Shown here: positions 7,651 through 16,114 of the stretch, piece after piece
How positions within the stretch are numbered: the stretch's first letter is position 1
Layout of the letters: the number at the start of each line of letters is the position of its first letter
DNA from: Fictibacillus nanhaiensis
GTDB taxonomy: Bacteria; Bacillota; Bacilli; Bacillales; Fictibacillaceae
Length of the DNA: 64,000 bases
Direction: 5' to 3'
Assembly (NCBI GenBank): GCA_016401345.1
Contig: JAEACG010000009.1
Span: forward strand, 1-64,000
Made by a program: the position numbers and the translations under genes
Notes under the pieces: model-generated
Told to the model about the DNA's origin: nothing
Databases searched by the model: none
What the model saw: only the letters and a program-made list of their open reading frames with translations

Positions 7651-7804
7651 GAATAAACGTTTATTCGAACGTTGATTTCTTCTTTTATTCTACACCGAAT
7701 GGAAAGATTTATCAATGAATATTTAAAGATTTATAAATTCTTTTCTTCCTTCAAATGAATAAACGTTTATATTTATAAATAAAGAAAAGAATAAACGTTT
7801 ATTT
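7651..7804. promoter_or_regulatory. parS/operator-like palindromes, cluster 1
   Basis: GAATAAACGTTTATTC is at 7651-7666. Further copies are at 7757-7770 (right arm ending AT) and 7789-7804. The perfect symmetry and the position in front of parA1 suggest an operator and possibly the centromere of this partition system. Confidence 0.65.
7733..7803 (+). repeat. 71-bp direct repeat, left copy
   Basis: This stretch is matched at 69 of 71 positions by 11442-11512. It contains two of the AATAAACGTTTATT palindromes. The two copies bracket the CBASS genes, the unknown 8830-9297 gene and a decayed gene. Confidence 0.8.
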
Positions 7805-7951
7805 CTTTGTTGATAATTGGATTGATTGATAGGGCAATCAAAATTGATCGGACTATCGTATTTTGTAAATGTTGTATTGAGCTGTTTTTTTTCAGCCAAT
7901 AATAAATAGGGTAAATTCTTCTATAATAAATTTTTTCGCCAGTGGGTGTTA

Positions 7952-8403
7952 CTAAATTGTGATTGCTTCAATTTCTTTGTTTTCATGTTCAATAGAGAGT
8001 GTTGTCTTTGAACTAAAGAATCTGCATATATTCACAAACCTGATGGAGATCATTTGAACTGTGTGTTGTTCCATTACGTTGCATTTTTCCTTGTGCATCA
8101 ACTTGTTTAGCATAAATATTCGCAGTACCGGACGCCTGTAAAATTGCTTCAATAAGATGGATATTTTTCTTTGATCTTCTCACATTGTTCTAAGGCTAGA
8201 TCATATACTCGTTCAACATCTTGTTTATCCCAACTTTTCAGATATAGAAAAACCGTCATAACAACAGTTAAAACATCCTGACAAGGGGGAGGTTAAATTT
8301 TGATAACTCTGAAGACGTGCTGCTTTTGATTAAATATCACTATGACATTTCTTATACTTTATTTTACTTCCGCAGAAGCAATGTCCATTCCAAGAATGGA
8401 CAT
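7952..8403 (-). pseudogene. Decayed gene of unknown family
   Basis: A perfect ribosome binding site (AAGGAGG, 8410-8416) and ATG at 8403 open MSILGMDIASAEVK, which stops after 14 codons. Further coding-like pieces follow on the same strand in different frames: MTVFLYLKSWDKQDVERVYD to about 8170, then LIEAILQASGTANIYAKQVD to 8013. I cannot assign the family. It looks like the remnant of one gene broken by several frameshifts. Confidence 0.45.
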
Positions 8404-8485
8404 TAATGATCCTCCTTAATTAATTAAGGAGTGTGTATAAAAAGATTTCTTCCTTCTTTTCTTCCTTTATTCAAAACAATAAAAG

Positions 8486-8718
8486 AATAAACGTTTATTA
8501 AAAGAGAGCAAACTAGGTTTTACCTTCACCGTTACCCCTTAAGTTACTCAAAACAAAAACTGTCATTTTGATTTTATGCCCCATTAATTGTCTCTTCTTA
8601 ATTCAATATTATGGAATTCTTCTTCACATGCAATTATAAAAACTCCAGGTTTAGTTTTCTCTGTTAAATGAAGAAATAAATGTTTATTCAAAGATAGAAA
8701 AGAATAAACGTTTATTCT
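8486..8718. promoter_or_regulatory. parS/operator-like palindromes, cluster 2
   Basis: AATAAACGTTTATT is at 8486-8499, an imperfect copy (AAATAAATGTTTATTC) at 8674-8689 and a perfect AGAATAAACGTTTATTCT at 8701-8718. The rest of 8404-8829 shows no gene. Confidence 0.6.
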
Positions 8719-8829
8719 TTTCTAATAAATATCTTTTATGAGCTTAAATCCATATGTACTCAATTATGTATAAAAAGAGTTGAACTTTGGACGATAAGAT
8801 AAAGTGAAAAATAGAATGGAGGAATTTTT

Positions 8830-9297
8830 ATTTTTAATAAACCTAGTAATCTTGAGGATGTTCATCATTGGCCAGGAATTTACAAATTCACTTTACCTTA
8901 CACTGTCCACAATGTAGCAGATAGTGAAGGAATAGTCCCGATTTATACATGTGATATTGAAATGCATATTGGCGGGGAACAAAACCTAAATAACATGCTA
9001 ATAGCTACTGTGATTGTAGGAGCAACTAAAGGGGGAGTAGGTGTAACTAACTTTATAGAAGATATTGCTAAGCTTGTTAAACAGGGATATCTTGATAAAG
9101 TGGTTAAACCTGCACACGGCCCGATTCATAATCGTATAAGATGGATTGAAAGAAACTATTACCCTTCTGAAATATACCACATAGTAACTCTGGAATGGGA
9201 TGACAAAAACCAAAAATACTATAATCCTTCGTGGCAAAATTTAGACAAAAAGGATTGGATATTTAAAAGTCATAGAATGGTACCATATACTTTTTAA
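8830..9297 (+). CDS. Unknown protein, apparently starting at ATT
   Basis: The open frame runs from a TAG at 8812 to 9299. The first ATG (8962) has no ribosome binding site. The 43 upstream codons look coding (HHWPGIYKFTLPYTVHN, then SEGIVPIYTCDIE) and contain no ATG, GTG or TTG. GGAGGA at 8818-8823 stands 6 nt before ATT 8830, so an AUU start giving about 155 residues is the simplest reading. The protein is soluble, rich in Tyr, Trp and His, and ends WIFKSHRMVPYTF. I do not recognise a family. It lies alone between palindrome cluster 2 and the CBASS pair, with its own terminator. Confidence 0.55.
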   Translation: MFNKPSNLEDVHHWPGIYKFTLPYTVHNVADSEGIVPIYTCDIEMHIGGEQNLNNMLIATVIVGATKGGVGVTNFIEDIAKLVKQGYLDKVVKPAHGPIHNRIRWIERNYYPSEIYHIVTLEWDDKNQKYYNPSWQNLDKKDWIFKSHRMVPYTF

Positions 9298-9324
9298 TAG
9301 TTGATTTTGAATATTAGGTTATAG

Positions 9325-9350
9325 AAAACAGCTGTTTCAGCTGTTTTTTT
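9325..9350 (+). terminator. Intrinsic terminator
   Basis: AAAACAGCTG (9325-9334), TTT, then CAGCTGTTTT and further T. It lies 28 bp after the 8830-9297 gene and separates it from the CBASS transcript. Confidence 0.8.
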
Positions 9351-9426
9351 ATTAACTATATATTGTGTATAGTAGTTATTTATTTCGACAAAAACACTAT
9401 ATTTTGTGTCCGTCTGGAAAATAACC

Positions 9427-9435
9427 TGATATAAT
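9427..9435 (+). promoter_or_regulatory. Extended -10 promoter of the CBASS operon
   Basis: TGATATAAT is an extended -10 element (TGnTATAAT). The -35 region is weak (TTGTGT at 9404-9409, 20-bp gap). The first gene starts about 95 bp downstream, after AAGGGG. Confidence 0.5.
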
Positions 9436-9528
9436 AGAATCGTATAAATGTTCTATTAAAAAGGGGGATAGCCACACCTCATCCTTAACGCAAGGTATTA
9501 GATCAAAATATTTTTTAAGGGGAAATTT

Positions 9529-10215
9529 ATGCACGAGTATACTGTAATTGATCACCCTAAACACAAAATATTATTTGGTATAGCATTGGTATCTGGAGGA
9601 ATATCTAGTCTATTTTCAAACCATATTCAACCTTGGATACAAGAAACTTTTAATGCCCCAGTTGTTGCTACGTATTCTGTCAGTGTATTAACAATTTTTT
9701 ACGGTCTCTATTTCTTATTTAATCTTCTAGTTTGGAAATTCCCTCTATTTGGAAAAGTGTTTAATTTTCCAAATTTAGATGGTGAATGGGAGTGCTCAGG
9801 TCTATCGACTAATACAAGGTTAAAAAAGCAGTTTGATTGGAAGGGGACTGTAACAATAAAACAAAATTGGGACAGAATATTGATCACTTTAAAAACTAAC
9901 AATTCAACATCTAGTTCACTGAGTACAACTGGTGGAATCAAGTACTATGCGGGGATGGGGTACAAGTTATCTTATCATTACGAAAATAATCCAAGTGCTA
10001 ATTCTGATGACGATTTATATAAGCATGAAGGATATTGTATCTTAACGTTTTGTGACGATGGGAAGACAGCTGAAGGCTGCTACTTTAATAATGCAAAAGA
10101 TAGACAATCTTATGGAGAAATGAAGTTAGAAAGGAAGGAAGTGAAAAAATGGCGAATTTTGACTACTCTAAAAGGCTGGATAACCTTAAAAAAAGAAGAC
10201 AAGATAGCGAGTTAA
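9529..10215 (+). CDS. cap15: Cap15-like CBASS effector (2TM + beta-barrel)
   Basis: 228 residues. Two membrane helices (about residues 14-31 and 45-69) are followed by a beta-rich domain starting PNLDGEWECSG, with alternating strands (GTVTIKQNW, RILITLKT, KLSYHYEN, CILTFCDDG, GEMKLERKE). This matches the Cap15 (S-2TMbeta) plan of CBASS effectors, in which a nucleotide-binding beta-barrel triggers membrane disruption after phage sensing. It directly precedes and overlaps a CD-NTase gene by 67 nt, giving a compact two-gene type I CBASS. The start ATG has AAGGGG upstream. Confidence 0.78.
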   Translation: MHEYTVIDHPKHKILFGIALVSGGISSLFSNHIQPWIQETFNAPVVATYSVSVLTIFYGLYFLFNLLVWKFPLFGKVFNFPNLDGEWECSGLSTNTRLKKQFDWKGTVTIKQNWDRILITLKTNNSTSSSLSTTGGIKYYAGMGYKLSYHYENNPSANSDDDLYKHEGYCILTFCDDGKTAEGCYFNNAKDRQSYGEMKLERKEVKKWRILTTLKGWITLKKEDKIAS

Positions 10216-11192
10216 TTAAGTCCCAATTTAGTGAGTACGAGTTAATCAAGGAAGCCTACGAAAAAATAAATGAGTCATCAACTATAAAGTATGTATTAGG
10301 TGCAATGGAGCCAGTTGACTTAAAATACACACATAATACAATAGCTGAAGGTGAAAGAGTCAAAAACCAACTTTCTAAATTAAAGGATAGAGGTTATGAT
10401 GTTGAGTTTAAGTATCAAGGCTCTGTAACTAATAACACACATATTAGAGCGCACAGTGATATTGATGTTCTAACTTTACATTCCGGATTCTTCTCATTAG
10501 AAGCTCCTCAAAAAGCTACATATCCGTATGCGGGTGATCCAGTGAAGGATTTATGTGAACTGAGAGAGGAAAGTTATTCAATTTTGAAAAGTGCTTTTCC
10601 AGCAGCAACGATAGATAATTCTGGCGCTAAATGCATTGGATTACAAGGGGGCTCATTGAGAAGGAAAGTCGATGTAGTACCATCGAACTGGTATAATACA
10701 ATTTTGTATAGTCAGACAGGACTTGACTATCATCGAGGTGTAATGGTACTTGATTATCATGAGAAAATAAGAATATCAAACACACCCTTTTATCATAATA
10801 AACTGCTAGACAATAAAGATCTCGAAAGTGCCTTTAACTATAAAAAAGTCGTAAGATTGTTAAAAACATTAAAATCAGATAGTGATGTTAAAATTAATCT
10901 TAGCAGTTATGATATTGCTGCATTGATGTATCACCAAGATAGTTCTTCATATTTAGTTGGCCATTCACCATTGAGACTTATACAAAATTCGCTCATTTTC
11001 TTAAAAGGACTTTATGATAATAGTTCTTATAGAAATGGACTACTTGTTCCAGATGGATCAAGATCTATTTTTGAAAAAGCTTCAATTGATGATCTAAGAC
11101 TAATCATATTAGAATTATTTGCCGTGCATCAAGATATAATTAACGACCTTCAGTCATCAGGGAATACAATTTATAAAGAAATTGTTGCATAA
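10149..11192 (+). CDS. CBASS CD-NTase (cyclic oligonucleotide synthase)
   Basis: 347 residues. The nucleotidyltransferase core has GS (residues 91-92, YQGSVTNNTHI), the catalytic pair DID (104-106, HSDIDVL) and a third acid D175 in RRKVDVVPS. The C-terminal half is helical. This is the CD-NTase architecture: on phage infection such enzymes make a cyclic di- or trinucleotide that activates the neighbouring effector. The Cap15-like gene upstream overlaps it. No Cap2/Cap3 (ubiquitin-like) or HORMA/TRIP13 accessory genes are present. The ATG at 10149 has GGAAGG upstream. Confidence 0.85.
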   Translation: MANFDYSKRLDNLKKRRQDSELIKSQFSEYELIKEAYEKINESSTIKYVLGAMEPVDLKYTHNTIAEGERVKNQLSKLKDRGYDVEFKYQGSVTNNTHIRAHSDIDVLTLHSGFFSLEAPQKATYPYAGDPVKDLCELREESYSILKSAFPAATIDNSGAKCIGLQGGSLRRKVDVVPSNWYNTILYSQTGLDYHRGVMVLDYHEKIRISNTPFYHNKLLDNKDLESAFNYKKVVRLLKTLKSDSDVKINLSSYDIAALMYHQDSSSYLVGHSPLRLIQNSLIFLKGLYDNSSYRNGLLVPDGSRSIFEKASIDDLRLIILELFAVHQDIINDLQSSGNTIYKEIVA

Positions 11193-11381
11193 CGCATAAC
11201 ATAAGGTGCAATAAGTAATGAAAATAATGGGTGGTGTTACACGGAATACATCACATATTGCTAAAATTATCGTACCTTAATAATAGATAGCATATACTAA
11301 AAAAGAAGCCACTAGGTGCTGTAACACCTAATTGCTTATATAGAACAGAGTATTTCCAAAAGGAAAAGCTCAACACAGGCT

Positions 11382-11423
11382 AAAACCATCCTCTAAGCTG
11401 CCGAGCTATTCAAGGGTGGTTTT
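11382..11423 (+). terminator. Terminator after the CBASS pair
   Basis: AAAACCATCC (11382-11391) pairs with GGGTGGTTTT (11414-11423), with an inner AGCT/AGCT pair. Its architecture is very similar to the terminator at 14141-14183 after the DUF2726 gene. Between 11193 and 11381 I see no gene. Confidence 0.7.
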
Positions 11424-11441
11424 ACTTATTATTTTGTAAAG

Positions 11442-11512
11442 ATAAATTCTTTTCTTCCTTCAAAAAAATAAACGTTTATATTTATAAATAAAGAAAAGAA
11501 TAAACGTTTATT
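11442..11512 (+). repeat. 71-bp direct repeat, right copy, with two palindromes
   Basis: 69 of 71 positions match 7733-7803. It contains AATAAACGTTTAT (from 11467) and GAATAAACGTTTATTC (11498-11513). The rest of 11514-11794 has no gene. It presumably contains the promoter of the DUF2726 gene. Confidence 0.8.
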
Positions 11513-11794
11513 CCTTTCTTTATCAGCGTCAATTAAAACGCTAAAGCTAATCATAAGCTTCTGAATGGCTCAACCCCTTCCACACTTAAAACGTTCCTCT
11601 ATTGTTTCATCAAAAACTTATAATTAGTTCTTAGAATACCTCTAGTTAATTAACAAGTAGTTCAAACACTTTCAATTACCCCCTTTTTTCTACCATGAAA
11701 TGGTGTGTTTTCATATTAAAAGTTACATGCTAATGTAGTATGGTCAGTTTCAGTCATTTGTTGTTAATACATTATTAAGTTTCATGGGGGATAT

Positions 11795-14095
11795 ATGAGT
11801 AAAAATGATATTAAAGACATATTAGATAGCGTTAAATCCGAAATACAAGAAGAAATTATAAAATATATTGAATTAGAAAATCCACTTCAATTAAAGCAGT
11901 TTCTTGAAAAGAAATTAGATGACATATTAGAATTAAAGCCTCATCTGCCAAAGAAGTTTATTGCTCTCTATATGAACATTTGTAGTGATTTGATAACTTA
12001 TTGCTTACAAATTAATGAGTTGGCATTAGCAAATTCCATATATCAAAAATTAATTCCAGGTTTCATCCCTGCCTTTTTAGAAGCAGAAGATATCGAAAAC
12101 AAAGAAGAACAATGGAGATTTTACCCATACTTAATTATTAATTACTTTATCATTCAGCACGGTACAAACGGATTAAAGGAAGAGATAATTCCGAGCTACA
12201 TAGATATGTTGAAATTGAAGTTTTTACACGAAGATAGAATCTATGATATGGATACAAACAAATCATCTTTCGTTGCTATGCTGATAGAGACACATTCGTT
12301 CTGGAAGGATAATGTAACACAAACAGAGGAAGAGGATATTTGGTTATGCATTCTAGATTGGGTCTCAGATGATTTTTTGCTAGGACATAGGTACAACGAT
12401 TCACTATACGATAGTTTTAAAATCTTCTATGTGAATTATAGAAAAACCAAGCGACTTGATTCACTAGCATATAAAGTAATAGAAATCTTAGTAGATACAT
12501 TCGGTGTTTTTGAAAGCAAGAAAAGTCTTTCAGTTTTATTAGGAAAAAAAGCTAACCTGATAAAACAATTAAACAAATCTTTTTGTAAAAAATATGGAGA
12601 TCAGCTGTCAAATATATTGGACAACCTCCTGGTTAATTGGAGACCATCTGAAGTTAATGCAGACAAACAGATATTTGAGAAATTAATAACTAACATTAAT
12701 TCTGCATCTTATAAGAGAGATACATTTATTAAGTGTTTAATTGATAGCTTAAACATTGAGAGTTGCTTTACTAACAAAGCGTATTCATTAATTGCTTTAA
12801 CATACTATCACGGACTTATTTCAAAAGATGAGATTCAACTATATCGTTTCGAGTTAGCATACAGTCTAAATCATGTTAAAGAGCATCAGCTAGCAAAAAA
12901 ATTCTATGAGGAATTGGTTGAAATAGGACAAGCTTCAGGTTCAGTTCTTAATAACGTAGCTGTAATATATAGAGATATTGACAGAGATAAAGATAAAGCT
13001 CTTCAATACTTTGAAGAAGCTGTTAAAAAGGAGCCAGAAGAAGCTCTTTTTAAAAGAAATGTAGAAACAACATTAGAAATGATAAAGAACGAAAAGGAAC
13101 GGCCCAAAAGGCAGCTGGAAAATTATTTCAAAAAGACAGATAAGCAATTAAAGAGCATCTGTTTTACTATTTATAAATTAGAAGACCTTGAGAAGGTAAC
13201 AACGGAAGACATTGAAAAAACAACTTCTTTTAAAGGATCTTATCTTAAAAAACATCTAATGACTCTAGAGACATTAGAGCTGATTTATAACGATCCCAAA
13301 AAAGGATGGAAACTGGAACCACCTATATATGAGAAGGTTGTTAATTATGTAGATCCTAAACTAGAAAGGCAAATCATAAGAAATAATCAAGCTGTAATGT
13401 ATCGACCAATCTTTTATCATGAAACAGAAATTACGTTATATCGTGTGTTAACTGAGTTGTTTCCACAACATTTTGTGTTTCCAAACATGGATTTGAAAAC
13501 TATTATCCAAGTAGAAAAAATTCGCGATTATTTAGAGCAAGATCTTTTAGACTATTTATTTAGGGCTCACGTTGATTTTGCAATAATTGACACAACTACC
13601 TATTTTCCGATTCTAACTTTTGAGAGAGATAGCGAGTTTCAGGATATAGAACCACAAAAAACAAACGCTGTTAAAAAGAACTTGATCTTTCAAACCAGTG
13701 GTTTACCGTTAATTCGAATTCGTTATAACAGTGCAATGGATTACGAACGTTTAAAAGAAGAGATTAAGCATGCTACTAAGGAATTCATACTAGAAATTAG
13801 CAAGGATACTGACTCTGAGACACGTAGAATTTTAAATTCAATTGATCCTAAGAAATTTGGTATATATCAAGAGATTCCCTCTGTTGAAGAGTTGAAAGAA
13901 GCTTGGAAGGTATTAGTAGGGAATACTATATCGGAGTATACAGAAAGCGTAGAATTTGATACAGAGCAGTGTGTGATGAAAGTTACAATTAATAAAAATG
14001 CAAGACCAGTAGTGGAACTTGCAGCTGAAACAATAAAAACTAAATTGTATCAAAAATATGCCATATTAAATTCAATTCAATTCTTTTGGTCGTAA
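11795..14095 (+). CDS. TPR protein with C-terminal DUF2726-like PD-(D/E)XK nuclease domain
   Basis: 766 residues. A long all-helical N-terminal part leads into TPR-like repeats near residues 370-425 (ALQYFEEAVKKEPEEALF). A winged-helix-like segment follows (TTEDIEKTTSFKGSYLKKHL). The C-terminal third has LYRVLTELFPQHFVFPNMDL, VDFAIIDTTTYFPILTFERD and SGLPLIRIRYN, the DUF2726 pattern of a PD-(D/E)XK fold (acidic residues in VDF and FER). DUF2726 proteins are poorly characterised nuclease-like proteins. Its place beside CBASS suggests anti-phage or anti-plasmid defence, which is inference. The ATG at 11795 follows GGGGG. Confidence 0.6.
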   Translation: MSKNDIKDILDSVKSEIQEEIIKYIELENPLQLKQFLEKKLDDILELKPHLPKKFIALYMNICSDLITYCLQINELALANSIYQKLIPGFIPAFLEAEDIENKEEQWRFYPYLIINYFIIQHGTNGLKEEIIPSYIDMLKLKFLHEDRIYDMDTNKSSFVAMLIETHSFWKDNVTQTEEEDIWLCILDWVSDDFLLGHRYNDSLYDSFKIFYVNYRKTKRLDSLAYKVIEILVDTFGVFESKKSLSVLLGKKANLIKQLNKSFCKKYGDQLSNILDNLLVNWRPSEVNADKQIFEKLITNINSASYKRDTFIKCLIDSLNIESCFTNKAYSLIALTYYHGLISKDEIQLYRFELAYSLNHVKEHQLAKKFYEELVEIGQASGSVLNNVAVIYRDIDRDKDKALQYFEEAVKKEPEEALFKRNVETTLEMIKNEKERPKRQLENYFKKTDKQLKSICFTIYKLEDLEKVTTEDIEKTTSFKGSYLKKHLMTLETLELIYNDPKKGWKLEPPIYEKVVNYVDPKLERQIIRNNQAVMYRPIFYHETEITLYRVLTELFPQHFVFPNMDLKTIIQVEKIRDYLEQDLLDYLFRAHVDFAIIDTTTYFPILTFERDSEFQDIEPQKTNAVKKNLIFQTSGLPLIRIRYNSAMDYERLKEEIKHATKEFILEISKDTDSETRRILNSIDPKKFGIYQEIPSVEELKEAWKVLVGNTISEYTESVEFDTEQCVMKVTINKNARPVVELAAETIKTKLYQKYAILNSIQFFWS

Positions 14096-14140
14096 ACAAA
14101 TTACAGAGTTACTGCCCAGTGAAACAGGCAAAATATAAGC

Positions 14141-14190
14141 GTAAATCCACCCTGAAAGCTGCAAAGCTAAAGGGTGGATTTACTTTTTTG
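14141..14190 (+). terminator. Terminator after the DUF2726 gene
   Basis: GTAAATCCACCC (14141-14152) pairs perfectly with GGGTGGATTTAC (14172-14183), with inner AGCT/AGCT and a T-run to 14190. It may also serve the converging parA2 operon. Confidence 0.85.
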
Positions 14191-14191
14191 T

Positions 14192-14527
14192 TTATTCACT
14201 TATAAGCTTGCTTAAAGTTTTAAATGCTCTTTTCTGATCGACGTCTAATGCAGTATCTACATAGTTATCAATCATACTGTCAATGAGTTCGTAAGCAAAT
14301 TTGTGAGAAGAAAATTTTAATAGTATATCAATTTGCTGTTTCGTATTTAGAGAAACCTTAATGTTACTTTGTTGATTAAGATTTATTTTTTTGACAGATT
14401 CCTGGTCAGCTTGTTTTTCTTTTAACTTTATTTTTTGTTCTTTAATTACCGTTTTATCAGGAAGTTCTGGCACCACTCTAGGTTGCTTTATTAAACCAGA
14501 GGGTTTTTTTCGGTTATTTTCAGTCAT
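14192..14527 (-). CDS. DUF5388/RepC-like partition partner of ParA2
   Basis: About 111 residues. The N-terminal half is very charged and disordered. The C-terminal helix bundle (IKVSLNTKQQIDILLKFSSH, then ELIDSMIDNYVDTALD) resembles DUF5388 proteins that accompany ParA on Gram-positive plasmids and probably bind the centromere. I use ATG 14527, which overlaps the parA2 stop by 8 nt. GTG codons at 14539/14536 are alternatives. Confidence 0.58.
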   Translation of the reverse strand: MTENNRKKPSGLIKQPRVVPELPDKTVIKEQKIKLKEKQADQESVKKINLNQQSNIKVSLNTKQQIDILLKFSSHKFAYELIDSMIDNYVDTALDVDQKRAFKTLSKLISE

Positions 14528-15374
14528 TTGTATCACCACTTTCTTCGAAGTATTGAATTCTACTTACAAGTTCATCTGCTACTTTGGAATATAATTTAAT
14601 TACTCGCTTGTCATGTTGATCTACTTCAATAATCCCAGTATTGTCAAAACGCTTTAACCTGGCCATGTTATGTACCTTGTTTTCAAAAATGTTTTCTTCC
14701 CCAAACACTTCAGCAGCATGATCTAAAACAAACTGATCTAAGGTTGCATTTCCATCCATTAAAACAGGAAGTACACCGCATATTTCGAATTCACCGTTAT
14801 ATTCATCAGCTAATGTCTGAAGATCTTTTAAATACATTTGAGCTCCATCTAGGGATAGCTCTTGTGTCTGTAAGACGATTAGTATGTAGTCTGCACACAT
14901 AACAGCACTGTCAGTAATATAAGATTTAGTCGGTGGTACATCAATAAAGATGTAGTCGTATTTATCTTTTAATGGTTCTAATAGCTTTGAAAAGTAAGTG
15001 ATCTTGTTTTTCGTTACTTCATGGTAGTCTGGATCATCTTCTTCTAAAATTCCAAATTGAATATCTAAAAATGTGGTGTAGTTTGCAAAGTCAATGTAAG
15101 AAGGGAGTAGCCAAAGATTATCAATAATTTGGACTTCTAAACCTTCAAGATTTCCCGTTCTTACGGCCGACATAAGTGTTTTTTCAAAACTAAATATCTC
15201 TGAAGAATGCGCTCTTTTCGTTCGTACTAGTACAGTGGTTGAATTTGCTTGAGGATCTAAGTCAACGACAAGTACTTTATAACCCTTTTTCGCTAGTGCG
15301 TAAGCGTTCATTACGTTGTTTTTTGTTTTTCCTACGCCGCCTTTATAATTGCCTACACATAGTGTAAGTGCCAC
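14520..15374 (-). CDS. ParA-family ATPase, second partition locus
   Basis: 284 residues. The deviant Walker A motif NYKGGVGKTKNN is at residues 9-20, the A' motif is DLDPQANSTT and Walker B is YIFIDVPPTKSYIT. This is a ParA/Soj-type ATPase. It differs clearly from ParA1 and has its own partner and its own upstream repeats (15405-15650), so the window carries two partition systems. The start is GTG. Confidence 0.88.
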   Translation of the reverse strand: MALTLCVGNYKGGVGKTKNNVMNAYALAKKGYKVLVVDLDPQANSTTVLVRTKRAHSSEIFSFEKTLMSAVRTGNLEGLEVQIIDNLWLLPSYIDFANYTTFLDIQFGILEEDDPDYHEVTKNKITYFSKLLEPLKDKYDYIFIDVPPTKSYITDSAVMCADYILIVLQTQELSLDGAQMYLKDLQTLADEYNGEFEICGVLPVLMDGNATLDQFVLDHAAEVFGEENIFENKVHNMARLKRFDNTGIIEVDQHDKRVIKLYSKVADELVSRIQYFEESGDTND

Positions 15375-15404
15375 AAAATCTACCTACCTTCAAAAATATT
15401 TTTT

Positions 15405-15650
15405 TATATCTATATTCATATAGATAAATTTGAATATAGATAAATATGATAATATCTATAATACATCAAGTGTTTATCTGTTGCATTAATGAATGTTACC
15501 AAACCACAAAAATTACTTAAACCGCAAGGAAAACAACGGCAGATATTAAACCACTCTAAATTAAATTAAACACAACAAAGATGTAGTTCTATTATTTATC
15601 TATAGATAAATTATCATATATTCATATTTATCTATTATCATTTATGATAC
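15405..15650. repeat. AT-rich repeats upstream of parA2 and rep (centromere or origin candidates)
   Basis: Two clusters, 15405-15462 and 15591-15650, carry several copies and inverted copies of TATAGATAAA, plus shared elements such as TATATTCATAT and TGATAAT. They lie between the divergent parA2 and rep genes, the usual place for partition sites or replication iterons. Confidence 0.55.
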
Positions 15651-15800
15651 ATTTTGAACTGAATTGTAAAATTCCACTATTTACAAAAAAAAAAAACTGT
15701 TGTAGAGTAGTTCACAACAGAGATGTACATATATCATTAAAAAATCGATATATATTTCCTTTTAAAAAATTCTAAAAATTAATAGATGTAGGATAAATAA

Positions 15801-15856
15801 AAAAGCCATTTTAATCGATCACGGCGTCGCCAAACGCTACGATTAAAATGACTTTT
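15801..15856. other. Large hairpin upstream of rep
   Basis: A 17-nt arm (15801-15817) pairs with 15840-15856 with one mismatch. The 22-nt loop contains GGCG/CGCC. A second hairpin follows, ACCTGA (about 15858) with TCAGGT (about 15883). It is flanked by A6 and CTTTT. It could be a bidirectional terminator, an origin element or a copy-control RNA structure. Confidence 0.5.
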
Positions 15857-16114
15857 GACCTGACACTCCTTAGCCCGGATTCAGGTTAATTAGCTACACA
15901 CTTATTATACTACCCTTTTGGTATGTATTTCAACCCGAAGTTACAGTTTTTCTATGTTACTTTTTGGTAAAAAATCATACAAAAAACGACAGGGTTTCTA
16001 GTGAGGCGTGATCTTTTTAACTTGTGCACGGACGAGTGCGTTTACAGGTTTCAGAGATTGCGTCTTTTTTGTCGTGTCCTGGTTATTTATCCCGATAATT
16101 CGGGAGGTGAAACA

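Noticed and set aside
7952-8403. IS110-type transposase remnant
   Set aside because: Only the opening MSILGMDIASAEV faintly resembles it; the remaining pieces do not fit and no terminal repeats were seen.
8854-8960. GIY-YIG nuclease start (PGIYKF) in the unknown 8830-9297 protein
   Set aside because: The YIG partner and the catalytic Arg and Glu pattern do not follow; only three residues match.
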